In this document: positions 17,701 to 25,466 of the stretch, piece after piece
Numbering within the stretch: position 1 is the stretch's first letter
Layout of the letters: each line of letters begins with the position of its first letter
Assembly: GCA_037045155.1 (NCBI GenBank)
Contig: JBAOIG010000003.1
Span: 992,001 to 1,056,000, forward strand
Source of the DNA: Thermomicrobiales bacterium
GTDB lineage: Bacteria > Chloroflexota > Chloroflexia > Thermomicrobiales > CFX8
Direction of reading: 5' to 3'
Length of the DNA stretch: 64,000 nucleotides
The notes under the pieces: generated by a model
What the model was told of the DNA's origin: nothing
Seen by the model: the letters and a program-made list of their open reading frames with translations, nothing else
The model's database searches: none
Position numbers and translations under genes: made by a program

Positions 17701-20219
17701 AACAACAACGGCAATGTCGAGCGCACCATGTACCCTGCCGTCAAGTCAGCGCCGCCACCACCCGCTCCGAGCACAACAGATGTCCGCTCGCGGTTGAACG
17801 GCCGGGTCGCATACCCTGCGTCGGCAAGGGCGGCCTTGACCACTAGCAATCCGAGCAGCTGGAATGGCTCGATCGACTGGAGCGAGCGTGGCGGCATGCC
17901 GAACTCAACCGGGTCAAACGGCACATCATCGATGAAGCCGCCCCACTTCGAGTAGATCTTGTCTGGCGCCGAGCGGTCGGGGTCGTAATACTGTCGCCAG
18001 TCCCAACGGCTTGCCGGGATCTCGGTCACAGCGTCGACCTTATCAACGATGTTTGCCCAGAACGTGGCGCTATCTGACGCGCCGGGCAGGATGCTGCCCA
18101 TTCCGACGATTGCAATCTGGGCAGGCGGTTGCGCCGCTTCTGCTGGTCCGTCGGGTAGCGCCAGCTGTCGGAGCGCCTCGGCCGACCCGGACGACACATT
18201 CGCATGAAGCGTTGCCATCGAGATCACTTCGTTTCGAAGCGCCGCAACCTGGCCGATCATGTACATCCCGCGAGCCCGTTGCTCGTCGACATCGACCTCG
18301 ATCAGCTTCGGCGCGGCGGGGTCTCGCCCGTAGTCCGGGTGACGATCGACACCCTTCGACGCGATTCGCAATCGGCCGATGTTCAACTCCTCAAGGCGGT
18401 TGCGGATCTCCTCACTCGACGCAGTCGTCTGCAACAACGCGAGCCGCTCGCCGATGAAGTCATCCGCGAAGGGAGTCGGAAGGCACCGCGTCGCGTGGCC
18501 GGGACCGCTCTCGAGCAGAACCGTGTCGACGCACGAGACCGCCGCCGACTGAAAGCCCGGGGTAATCGCGGTCGATGCGACAGCCTCCTCAGTGAAGAGG
18601 TAGGCAGTGCCGAGCAGCACGCCCACGCGCATCCCACGCGCGACGAGTGGAGCGGCGATTGCCGCAACCATCGCCGCCGACTGCGCATCGTGGATCCCAC
18701 CAGCAAACAGCACGTGAACTTCAGTCGGGTCGGCCTTGGCCGGAAAATCGGCAAGCAGGCCTCTGACCATCGTATCCCAGAGAACGAAGCTGGTCCGCGG
18801 ACCGACGTGCCCCCCGCACTCTCGCCCCTCGAAGACGAATCGGCGGGCGCCATCCGCAAGGTACAACGTCAACAGTCCGGGAGACGGGACGTGCAGATAG
18901 GTGGCTATCCCGTCGGCTTCCAGCGAGCGAGCCTGGTCTGGCCGGCCTCCGGCGATGAGCGCGAACGGCGGCCGATAGCGCCGGATCACCTCGAGCTGCT
19001 CCGCTCGAAGCGCGGCCGGAACGAAGCCGAGCACACCAACTCCCCACGATCGATCGGCCAGCAGGCGCGCTGTCTCATCCAGCAACGTCTCGACCTCATC
19101 GGCGCGCATAAGCGCCAACGCAAGGAACGGCAGCGCCCCGGCAGAAGCAACCGCCGCGGCAAACTCCGCCCGGTCACTCACTCGTGTCATCGGCCCCTGG
19201 ACGATCGGATAGCGCGTCCCGTGGGAGATAGACAGAGACGACCCCTCGACAAGCGGGCTCTCCAGCTGCGCCGCGCGGACATGGTCGATAGCGCCGGCCT
19301 GGATCGCGCCAACCACTCCGCCGACAGTGACAAACCTGTCGGCCAGGTGGGCGGCGAATACGGCATCCTGTCCGATGGCCAGTGCCTGGCGATCGGGATC
19401 CGACCAGCCAACGGCCCGGAGAAGCTCGCTGCGCCAGCGTTCGAGCGTCTGCGTTCGGTCCTCCGCCACCGCGATCGCCGTCGCGGCAGCGCGGAGATCG
19501 TCGACTGCCGCGATGCCGGGTCTCACGTAGACACGGAATTGCGCGCCGAGGTCGCCGCCGAGGCTGGCTGTCTCGCTGCCATCCATCGAGCGAATTCGCT
19601 GGCGCGCCGCCTTCCCCAGTGGGGACTCGCGGGTCAGCGCCAGCTGACTGTCGAGGACAACGCCCGCCGCGCCGCCAGCAAAGCACGCCGCCGCTGTGTG
19701 GAGCCCCACTCCGCCCCACGCCCAGACTGGCAGTCGTAGCCGGCCAATAAGGCGCTGAAGGAGGACGAAGCTGCTCTCCTCCCCGATCCAGCCGCCAGCC
19801 TCGTGGCCCTTGGCAATCACTGCCTCGGCGCCTGCAACCTCCGCCGCGCGACCGATTTCCTCGGATGTCGCGACAACGAACGCACGACGACGAGCGGCAA
19901 GCACATCGGCAACGGCCGGCGCGACTGCTTCTGGAGAGCGTGCGGCGATGCACACGAACTCGATAGATTCAGGCAACGTCGCGAGCACCGTCGATCGTAG
20001 CTCGGAGTCATCTGCGTCGAGCAAGACTCCGAGCCGACCGCGACCAAATGTCGCCAGCCGGTCGATCGCGGCAATTGCAAGGATGGGGTCCACAACGAAC
20101 TCGAGGTTGAGGACTCCAATGGCTCCTGCTCGGCTACCAGCTATTGGGAGAGCGGGGTCTGGCGCGCCGGGCAAAGAACAGACAACAGCGTCAAACGCAG
20201 AGCGAGAATGCACGGTCAT
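11775..20219 (-). CDS. Iterative type I polyketide/PUFA-like synthase: ER-KS-AT-ACP-KR-DH
   Basis: A 2814-residue megasynthase. Residues ~1-630 are two tandem FMN TIM-barrel-like segments of the nitronate monooxygenase/PfaD type; the second has QGPMTRVSD and ECGGHVG, while the first has EAGGWIG with Trp at the His position. KS is ~701-1145 (Cys892, His1027 in HGTGT, His1067/Lys1069 in GHTKA). AT is ~1262-1560 (Ser1363 in GHSYG). A Pro/Ala/Gly-rich linker (1600-1870) contains a helix at 1748-1774 shared with the DH protein. There is one ACP, 1865-1950 (Ser1905 in LGIDSIKR). KR is ~2000-2480 (GGARGI, Ser2394, Tyr2407) and DH 2540-2810 (His2553, Asp2720). It builds and processes a long acyl chain iteratively. 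In PfaA the order is KS-AT-ACPs-KR-DH; here the reductase is fused in front and only one ACP remains. Confidence 0.9.
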   Translation of the reverse strand: MTVHSRSAFDAVVCSLPGAPDPALPIAGSRAGAIGVLNLEFVVDPILAIAAIDRLATFGRGRLGVLLDADDSELRSTVLATLPESIEFVCIAARSPEAVAPAVADVLAARRRAFVVATSEEIGRAAEVAGAEAVIAKGHEAGGWIGEESSFVLLQRLIGRLRLPVWAWGGVGLHTAAACFAGGAAGVVLDSQLALTRESPLGKAARQRIRSMDGSETASLGGDLGAQFRVYVRPGIAAVDDLRAAATAIAVAEDRTQTLERWRSELLRAVGWSDPDRQALAIGQDAVFAAHLADRFVTVGGVVGAIQAGAIDHVRAAQLESPLVEGSSLSISHGTRYPIVQGPMTRVSDRAEFAAAVASAGALPFLALALMRADEVETLLDETARLLADRSWGVGVLGFVPAALRAEQLEVIRRYRPPFALIAGGRPDQARSLEADGIATYLHVPSPGLLTLYLADGARRFVFEGRECGGHVGPRTSFVLWDTMVRGLLADFPAKADPTEVHVLFAGGIHDAQSAAMVAAIAAPLVARGMRVGVLLGTAYLFTEEAVASTAITPGFQSAAVSCVDTVLLESGPGHATRCLPTPFADDFIGERLALLQTTASSEEIRNRLEELNIGRLRIASKGVDRHPDYGRDPAAPKLIEVDVDEQRARGMYMIGQVAALRNEVISMATLHANVSSGSAEALRQLALPDGPAEAAQPPAQIAIVGMGSILPGASDSATFWANIVDKVDAVTEIPASRWDWRQYYDPDRSAPDKIYSKWGGFIDDVPFDPVEFGMPPRSLQSIEPFQLLGLLVVKAALADAGYATRPFNRERTSVVLGAGGGGADLTAGYMVRSTLPLLFGESASEVNRNADGLLPEWTEDSFPGLLMNVASGRIANRFDFGGANFTVDAACASSLAAVYLAIRDLQTGNSDMAIVGGVDAIQNPFSYLCFSKTQALSPTGRCRPFDADADGIAISEGFAALVLKRLSDAERDGDRVYAVIQGVGAASDGRDRSMTAPRPEGQMRALDRAYAHAGYSPATVGLFEAHGTGTVAGDQAEVQALTTVLERAGAGTQESALGSIKSMIGHTKATAGVAGLMKASLALHHRVLPATLGVTRPNPKADFPHSPLYVNSETRPWIRPTSHPRRAGVSAFGFGGTDFHLALEEYDGDFLAGSPAMIGRIPAELLIWRAASRVELLASVDGLLAQLEAGAEPSLADLAYSLSVGDNTHRGTALAIVAESIADLVAKLRTARGVVVGELSRQHLPVGIHFADGGFATDHQVAFVFPGQGSQYANMGRDVAVAFPDVRESLDRADDLLSDHFQQPLSHYIYPPPSFTPEEEKQQRAAITETNVAQPALGVVDAAIASLLATFGVTPQMTAGHSYGEFVALAAAGSITEEDMLRLSEARGRFMREGATGESGTMAAVDAPREALAPLLTDPDITLANLNSPKQTVISGGEVSIGRAIEWCDAHSLRARRLPVACAFHSPYVAPAQGRLAEMLRQTPISPPRIPVYSNTTAGLYPDDPAAIASLLAEHLTHPVEWVSEIEAMYAAGARVFVEVGPRNVLTSLVGSILEGRPHLAVSVDQSGRPGVVQLLHCLAALVVEGVPVRLDRLFQSRPVTSVDMSAFASSNRKPALSASTWFVNGSGARPASAPPRGAGRQPPLTVSLSRPSGETLQTGAPSDRSGHTNGLTTQISSTNGHFDANGSPPGPMTPRKGSTTMIATMQNGASAAHTDEPESPPIDRRDLPAILGSQPAPLAGPDRVSDVVNRHQQVMQQFLETQRSVMLAYLGAYRPAAESRVIEARATPRERIVELPPPAPVVAAPITNGHSHTDIPASVVTMAATPPTPPAATASVAPPAPPAAKAAPEPTAPPVAPVADTHDVLSRGQLLERLLTIVSDRTGYPPEMLSLDADLEADLGIDSIKRVEIAGTLMQTLPFPDGSTPDIERITSSKTLNQVVDALEDLLSPMDDGEPSLVAAKEDRRPFDHEPAGARIGRFMVQTHPVGAANRAGQLAPGGAIVLIDDRGEVGTRLAESLLADGYTAVRVDTRANAVDSADTASSLVASLRAEHGPAVALVHLATLARDRSIALSEPDLAAQELDHHLNAMFLISQALRSDLESAASRGGAMVLGVVAQGSALAIGGVPDGSFSGDGALSGFIKTIPQEWADVRAKVVDVETDDPGLAAQRVMDELFAADGLTEVGYKAGTRIGVTIAPAPITGREAVEPLDDDSIVLITGGARGITAEAALRLAERYRPTLVLVGRTPIEQEEPATASFSDERGLKQAIMDRQRAAGETPTAGSVEREYRRLIAQREVEENLARLRRAGSRVEYLSCDVRDAEAFRAVIDDIYLRHGRIDGVIHGAGIIEDKLIRDKQLDSFERVVSTKAHSAFSLAAALRPESLRFVTFFSSVSGRFGNRGQADYAAASEVLNKLAQELDGRWAAHVTSINWGPWLKTGMVSEGVQRQFAERGVELIPLSVGCDRLIEELRFGRKGEVEVVVGGSRQPLGGGDSHDAITLPASDQPSGGQKLTRAALPLLSIKSDLMSLADGGVEIIRAFDPDVDLYLQDHRIDGAPVVPFAVALELIAEAAAVTVPQLPVAVVRDVRLLNGITVASPQLIRVTARPRPDSTALRAIVDVTLSSTTSSRIHYRGTVELGEATRSLPVAGTPVGLEPFPMTVANAYRSYLFHGPLFHGVVSIDGISADGAVASIVPSTPSACLRGVSGASWIIDPVVVDSALQMQLLWTRLRWDMTPLPNELGTMSLFVPFAATADNSQSALRHELHIRPESRMPMCHADHAFYLNDGTLAGTITNMVGAGSRALNRVAVANE

Positions 20220-20371
20220 TGTCCTCTTCGTCTGGATTGGAAGGTTGTGTTACGTCTCTACATAGCGTCCTTGAAACATGAGGACACAGAGGTCGGGTGC
20301 ATCTCCAAAGATGCGGGGCAGCGCCGGCTGGGGTGCCTCCAGCAGTCGCGATCGATCGGGTCGACTCATTC

Positions 20372-20399
20372 ACAATAACACTCATCTTCGCCGTGTCAA
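20372..20399 (-). promoter_or_regulatory. Candidate sigma-70 promoter of the synthase operon
   Basis: On the minus strand: TTGACA (20399-20394), a 16-base spacer, then TATTGT (20377-20372). It points toward the large synthase gene and leaves a leader of about 145 bases. The -35 is consensus and the -10 matches 4 of 6. The rest of the 373-base divergent gap (20220-20592) shows no gene; I see no equally good promoter for the rightward gene. Confidence 0.5.
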
Positions 20400-20592
20400 T
20401 CAAATGCGACAATTGCCTTTGCGCCACACTCAGCAGGATCAGGGCCACGACCACGCTGGTTTGACGTATACCTTGCTGGCAGGCGCGCCGTGTCCGTCGA
20501 GCGCGCTTCGGCAATCGTTAGCTGCGACACATGCCGATATTCAGCTGGCATAACTCCGATCGCCCGCCGCGCGAAAATGAAGGAGGAGCAAC

Positions 20593-21978
20593 GTGAATCG
20601 ACGAGTGGCCGTCATCGGTCTCGACTGCGCGGAGCCGTCACTCATCTTCGACCGGTGGATCGAGGACCTGCCGAACCTCCGCTCGCTGATCGAACGCGGC
20701 ACATGGGGCCAATTGCGGAGCGTTGACCCACCGATCACGGTGCCGGCGTGGAGCTGCATGATGACCAGCCGGGACCCGGGCGAGCTCGGCATCTACGGCT
20801 TTCGCAATCGGGCCGACCATAGTTACGACCGACAGTTCGTCGCCGACTCGCGAGCTGTGCCAGTCCCCAGGTTATGGGATCATCTCGGCGAAGCAGGGAA
20901 GCATGTGATCGTGCTCGGTGTGCCGGGCACATACCCGCCCGCTCCCGTCGCGGGGGAGCTGGTCTCCTGTTTTCTAACGCCGGATCCCCGTGTCGACCAA
21001 TACACCGAGCCGGCATCGTTGCGCGATGAAATCGAGCGCCTTGTCGGCCCATATCAAGTCGACGTGCGGAACTACCGCCGCGCGGACCGCGATCGCATCC
21101 TCAGCGAGATCTACGAGATGACCGAACAGCACTTCGCGGCTGCCCGGCATCTGCTCGATACGCGCCCGTGGGATTTCTTCATGATGGTCGAGATCGGTGT
21201 CGACCGCATCCATCATGCATTCTGGAGCTTCCACGATCCGACCCATCGGAACTATGAACCCGGCAACCGCTACCGCGACGTTATTCGCAACTACTACCAG
21301 TACCTCGACGACCAGATCGGAGAGCTCCTGGAACGCTTCGGCGATGACGACACGGTCATTGTCGTCTCGGATCACGGCGCGGAGCCCATGCGGGGCGCGG
21401 TCTGCATCAATCAATGGCTCATTGGCGAAGGGTATCTGACGCTGCGGTCGACCCCGGAGACGATTACGCCGTTCGACGTCACGAACGTCGACTGGTCGCA
21501 AACGCGCGTCTGGGGTGACGGCGGCTACTACGGGCGTATCTGGCTCAACGTCCGCGGCCGGGAGCCGGACGGGATCGTGGATCCGTCCGAGTACGAAGCG
21601 CTTCGCGACGAGCTGATTTCGCGACTGGAGGGACTACCCGATCCCGACGGCCAACCGATCGGGACGCGGGTGTTCCGTCCGGAAGACCTATGGCTGGAGC
21701 AACGTGGAGTCGCGCCGGATCTGATTGCCTATTTTGGCAACCTCGCGTGGCGCAGCGCTGGCAGCATCGGCCACGCTGGATATCACACCTTCGAGAACGA
21801 TACCGGCCCCGACGACGCAAATCACGCCCGCAACGGGGTGTTCATCATGGCCGGCCCTGGCGTCCCAGCCGGCCCTCGCGACGGGCTGAGCATCCTCGAC
21901 GTTGCGCCGACGATCCTCGGCCGCTTCGGCATACCTCCGATCGAGAGGATGCGCGGCCAGGTCATCGATATCCACTGA
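20593..21978 (+). CDS. Alkaline phosphatase superfamily phosphodiesterase (NPP type), copy 2
   Basis: A 461-residue relative of the NPP-type enzyme in the synthase operon, sharing the N-terminal VIGLDCAEPS metal site, the nucleophile motif ITVPAWS (Thr49, the same position as in copy 1), VVSDHGAEP, and a C-terminal metal site around GYHTFEND and NHARNGVFIMAG. No signal peptide. It starts with GTG after a perfect AAGGAGG. It probably hydrolyses a phosphodiester or phosphomonoester; the substrate is unknown. Its place directly opposite the synthase operon suggests a linked role, perhaps head-group processing. Confidence 0.8.
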   Translation: MNRRVAVIGLDCAEPSLIFDRWIEDLPNLRSLIERGTWGQLRSVDPPITVPAWSCMMTSRDPGELGIYGFRNRADHSYDRQFVADSRAVPVPRLWDHLGEAGKHVIVLGVPGTYPPAPVAGELVSCFLTPDPRVDQYTEPASLRDEIERLVGPYQVDVRNYRRADRDRILSEIYEMTEQHFAAARHLLDTRPWDFFMMVEIGVDRIHHAFWSFHDPTHRNYEPGNRYRDVIRNYYQYLDDQIGELLERFGDDDTVIVVSDHGAEPMRGAVCINQWLIGEGYLTLRSTPETITPFDVTNVDWSQTRVWGDGGYYGRIWLNVRGREPDGIVDPSEYEALRDELISRLEGLPDPDGQPIGTRVFRPEDLWLEQRGVAPDLIAYFGNLAWRSAGSIGHAGYHTFENDTGPDDANHARNGVFIMAGPGVPAGPRDGLSILDVAPTILGRFGIPPIERMRGQVIDIH

Positions 21979-22043
21979 GTCACGACAGGGATCCATCTTC
22001 CTGTCAACTCGAGATATTTCGCGACCACCAGCCCACTCACACG

Positions 22044-22057
22044 TTACAATATTGTAA
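22044..22057. repeat. Perfect 14-bp AT-rich palindrome (possible operator)
   Basis: TTACAATATTGTAA is its own reverse complement and stands out in a GC-rich intergenic gap about 120 bases before the beta-propeller lipoprotein gene. Such a dyad could bind a dimeric regulator. No regulator gene lies next to it. Confidence 0.4.
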
Positions 22058-22178
22058 GAATCGGTGTCACGTTGACGCTTCGAGCGGGCGTGGCTCCGTA
22101 GTCGTGACCAGGGGGTATGTGTCACGGCGACGCTGCCGCGATGCGCGGCAGGGGTGGGGTAACTGAAGAGGTGGGGTA

Positions 22179-23366
22179 ATGACACAACATACGTGGCGTC
22201 TGAGGGACGCCGCCCGATTTGGTGTGCTCATCGCCGTCGTGTTGGCTGGCTGCATGGGGGCAGTTACGCCAACAACAACCGCCGCGCCAGTAAGGCCGGA
22301 AATCTCGTTCGTGGACTCGGCAACAGGCGCCTGCAAGGTGACCGAAGCGAAGGCAATGGTCACCGGCGGCGGGGATCAGGACTGGTCGCACACGACAGAC
22401 CGCATCGTGTACGACCAGCTCGACGCAAACAGGATCTTCCAACTGAACACGATGAAGTCAGACGGATCTGACACGAAGTGCCTGAGCTGCGCCGCCCGGG
22501 CTGGCGCTCCAGCGGTGAACCAGCACAAATTCAACCCATCGTGGCACCCATCGGGGCAGTACATCGTCGTCCAGGTCGAGATGAAGAGTCACTGGCTATC
22601 CTGGCTGAAGACAGATCCAATGACAACCGAGCTCCTGCAAAATGGACTCTGGAACGATCTCTATCTCGTGAGCGCCGACGGGACCTCGTGGCAGAAGCTG
22701 ACCAACACCACTGCGAGTGTCACTGATGGGGTGCTCGCGCCGGTGTTTTCTCCGGACGGCACGAAGCTGATGTGGTCGAAGATCATCGCGCCCGCCTCGA
22801 AGACCCAGCCATTCGGTGTCTGGCGGTTGATGATCGCGGATTTCGCCATGTCCGGTGGAAAAGCCAGCCTGGTGAATATCCGAGACATCACGCCGGCCGG
22901 GGCGACATTCATCGAGGCCCACGGGTTTGCGCCAGACTCCCGATCCGTCCTCTTCACGACCGACATCGGCGTGACAAGCACCTGGGAAAAGCACATCTGG
23001 TCGATGGATCTCGCAACGGGCTCGACCCGTAACGTGACGCCCAATGTGCACTGGAACGAGCACGCCTACTACAGTCCGGACGGATCCAGCATCACGTTCA
23101 TGTCGAGCCTTCCGTTCCTCTGGTCGTTCATGAAGACCGAGGTCATGCTAATGAATGCCGACGGCAGCGGTGTCGTCCGGCTGACGCATTTCAATTCCAA
23201 GGGCTATCGAGAATCGACTGCGGAGCAAAGCGCCGCTACCCGGGTGCGCTGGAATGCTGCCGGCACGAAGATGCTCGTCACCCAACAAATGGCAGACACC
23301 TATCCGGCCCGCAAGATGTGGATGCTCACGTTCGCGGGCGCATGCGGGATGGCGTCTGGAACATAA
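22179..23366 (+). CDS. WD40-like/PD40 (TolB-type) beta-propeller lipoprotein
   Basis: A 395-residue protein with a lipoprotein signal: a charged start, a hydrophobic core and the lipobox VVLAGC at about residue 25, followed by a Thr/Ala-rich spacer. The body holds at least four TolB/PD40-style repeats (WHPSGQYIVV, FSPDGTKLMW, FAPDSRSVLF, YSPDGSSITF), expected to form a beta-propeller outside the membrane. It probably binds a protein or glycan; no catalytic motif is visible. A GAGGTGG ribosome-binding site precedes the ATG, and a strong hairpin follows the stop, so it is likely its own transcription unit. Confidence 0.8.
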   Translation: MTQHTWRLRDAARFGVLIAVVLAGCMGAVTPTTTAAPVRPEISFVDSATGACKVTEAKAMVTGGGDQDWSHTTDRIVYDQLDANRIFQLNTMKSDGSDTKCLSCAARAGAPAVNQHKFNPSWHPSGQYIVVQVEMKSHWLSWLKTDPMTTELLQNGLWNDLYLVSADGTSWQKLTNTTASVTDGVLAPVFSPDGTKLMWSKIIAPASKTQPFGVWRLMIADFAMSGGKASLVNIRDITPAGATFIEAHGFAPDSRSVLFTTDIGVTSTWEKHIWSMDLATGSTRNVTPNVHWNEHAYYSPDGSSITFMSSLPFLWSFMKTEVMLMNADGSGVVRLTHFNSKGYRESTAEQSAATRVRWNAAGTKMLVTQQMADTYPARKMWMLTFAGACGMASGT

Positions 23367-23376
23367 CACCCAGCAG

Positions 23377-23410
23377 CCGAGGGTGCGGCGACACACCGCC
23401 GCACTCTCGG
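23377..23410 (+). terminator. Hairpin after the beta-propeller lipoprotein gene
   Basis: A 14-bp stem (CCGAGGGTGCGGCG pairing with CGCCGCACTCTCGG, one G-U) and a 6-base loop, starting 11 bases after the stop. There is no clear T-run, so it may stabilise the 3' end rather than terminate on its own. Confidence 0.6.
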
Positions 23411-23508
23411 CCCGCTCTGACCCCCCGATTCGGCTGCGGATATTTACAGATGGCCTGCGAGGTGCGATGATGCGCGAATGAAAACGCACCCGGTCGGTCG
23501 ACCCCTTG

Positions 23509-23545
23509 CGATCTCTGGATTACGGCCGAGCGTTTCCAGAGATCG
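23509..23545 (+). terminator. Inverted repeat in the leader of the PAPS synthetase gene
   Basis: CGATCTCTGG and CCAGAGATCG form a perfect 10-bp stem with a 17-base loop, followed by the T-rich run TGTTGTTGTT. It lies 134 bases before the PAPS synthetase start and after the previous gene's own hairpin. It could be a second terminator or a leader attenuator. The rest of the 312-base gap (23367-23678) shows no gene, and I did not find a SAM-riboswitch signature. Confidence 0.4.
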
Positions 23546-23678
23546 TGTTGTTGTTACTACCAGTGTTTCTGGCGCCCTTTCCTCGGCGAAGCGCTCTGAG
23601 CGCCGCCAGCACCACAATTGAATACCCCTCTGACCGTCCAGGGCTGCGACACACCACACCGCGGAGGGAGCCATTCCG

Positions 23679-25454
23679 ATGTCCTCGATATCGAACGAAC
23701 CACGCTTGATACGACCATACGGCGGCCAGCTCGTCGATCTGATTGCGACCGGCGACGCGGCTGACGAGCTCCGCGCACGCGCGAGAGAGATCCCCTCGAT
23801 TCAGATCTCGGAGCGAACGGCGTGCGACCTGGAGATGCTCGCGATTGGCGCGTTCTCGCCACTGGATCGATTCATGAACGCGGCAGACCACGCGCGAGTC
23901 CTCGATGAGATGCGGCTGGCCGATGGGACGCTGTTTCCGATGCCGCTGATTCTGCCCGTCGAGCCATCGGACGCGATCCGTCAGGGCCGCGATGTTGCGC
24001 TGCGAAGCGCAAAGAACGAGTTGCTCGGAATCATGACCATCGACGAAGTGTTCGCGTGGGATGCCGACGAGGTGTCGGACAAGGTGTTCGGGACACGCGA
24101 TCCTCGCCATCCGCTCGTTTCCGAGATGCGGCGTTGGGGCCCACTGGCAATCAGCGGCCCGCTCAAGGTCCTTCAGCTTCCAGCCCATTACGATTTCCGC
24201 GACTTGCGACTGACTCCCGCCGAGGTGCGCGCGCGGCTGGATGCGATCGGCCGGGAAAATGTCGTCGCATTTCAGACACGCAATCCGCTCCATCGCGTCC
24301 ACGAAGAGCTGACCCGGCGCGCCGCTGAGGCGATCGACGGGGTGCTGTTGCTCCATCCGTCAGTCGGAATGACCAAGCCGGGCGATGTCGACCACTACAC
24401 ACGGGTTCGCACATACGCCGCGCTGGCCGAGCGGCACTACGAGCCAGGTCGCATCCTCCTCTCCCTGTTGCCGCTGGCGATGCGCATGGGCGGACCACGC
24501 GAGGCGCTCTGGCACGCGATCATCCGCCGCAATTACGGCGCGAATCACTTCATCGTCGGCCGGGATCACGCGAGTCCGGGCAATGACTCGAATGGCCGCC
24601 CATTTTATGGACCATACGACGCCCAGGAGTTGGTGTCCCGGCACAGCGCCGAAGTGGGCGTGACGGTGGTGCCGTTCAGCGAGCTCGTCTATCTGCCGGA
24701 CGAACAACGGTACGAGGAGGTATCACGCATTCCGGAAGGGACGCGGACTGCCAAGATCTCCGGCACCCAGGTGCGCGAAGAGTTCCTGAATCTCGGGCGC
24801 AAGCTGCCGGCATGGTTCAGCCGGCCGGAAGTAGCCGACATTCTGGCCGAGACGTATCCACCACGCCATCGTCAGGGCGCTTGCATCTGGTTCACCGGTC
24901 TGAGTGGCGCTGGAAAGTCGACGACCGCCGAGGTGTTGACCGTGCTACTGCTGGAACGAGGCCGGCAAGTGACAGTGCTCGATGGAGATGTCGTGCGGAC
25001 TCACCTGTCGAAGGGGCTCGGCTTCAGCAAAGAGGATCGCGAGACAAACGTCCGGCGCATCGGATTCGTGGCAGGGGAGATTGTTCGCCACGGGGGCGTC
25101 GTGATCTGTGCCGCCATCAGCCCCTACCTCGCCACTCGCGATGAGGTCCGCGAGATGATCGGCGCGGACCACTTCGTCGAAGTGTTTGTCGACACGCCGC
25201 TGGATATCTGCGAAGCGCGCGATTCAAAGGGTCTCTACGCCAAGGCGCGGCGAGGAGAGATTTCTGATTTCACCGGCATAGACGATCCATACGAACCGCC
25301 CGTCACGCCTGAAATCACGCTCGATACCGTCACAAGCACACCCGAAGAGAATGCAAAACGCATCGTTGCGCACCTTGTTGCGCAGGGGTTCGTTCGGTCC
25401 GACGAAGGTTGGGTCACCGAGATCGGCGCCCCCACAGCTGCCCGGTCCGTTTGA
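23679..25454 (+). CDS. Bifunctional sulfate adenylyltransferase / adenylylsulfate kinase (PAPS synthetase)
   Basis: A 591-residue fusion making PAPS from sulfate and two ATP. Residues ~1-390 are the ATP sulfurylase: QTRNPLHRVHE and GRDHASPG are the nucleotide-binding motifs. Residues ~405-580 are the APS kinase: P-loop GLSGAGKST, LDGDVVRTHLSKGLGFS, RDSKGLY and DPYEPP are all intact, so both halves look active. GGAGG precedes the ATG. No PAPS reductase or sulfite reductase gene is nearby, which favours sulfonation over assimilation, but no sulfotransferase is visible in the window either. Confidence 0.92.
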   Translation: MSSISNEPRLIRPYGGQLVDLIATGDAADELRARAREIPSIQISERTACDLEMLAIGAFSPLDRFMNAADHARVLDEMRLADGTLFPMPLILPVEPSDAIRQGRDVALRSAKNELLGIMTIDEVFAWDADEVSDKVFGTRDPRHPLVSEMRRWGPLAISGPLKVLQLPAHYDFRDLRLTPAEVRARLDAIGRENVVAFQTRNPLHRVHEELTRRAAEAIDGVLLLHPSVGMTKPGDVDHYTRVRTYAALAERHYEPGRILLSLLPLAMRMGGPREALWHAIIRRNYGANHFIVGRDHASPGNDSNGRPFYGPYDAQELVSRHSAEVGVTVVPFSELVYLPDEQRYEEVSRIPEGTRTAKISGTQVREEFLNLGRKLPAWFSRPEVADILAETYPPRHRQGACIWFTGLSGAGKSTTAEVLTVLLLERGRQVTVLDGDVVRTHLSKGLGFSKEDRETNVRRIGFVAGEIVRHGGVVICAAISPYLATRDEVREMIGADHFVEVFVDTPLDICEARDSKGLYAKARRGEISDFTGIDDPYEPPVTPEITLDTVTSTPEENAKRIVAHLVAQGFVRSDEGWVTEIGAPTAARSV

Positions 25455-25466
25455 CTTACCACCGGC

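Noticed and set aside
18204..19739. A 511-codon plus-strand frame inside the large synthase gene
   Set aside because: Antisense to the enoyl-reductase-like region; Arg/Pro/His-rich with no domain.
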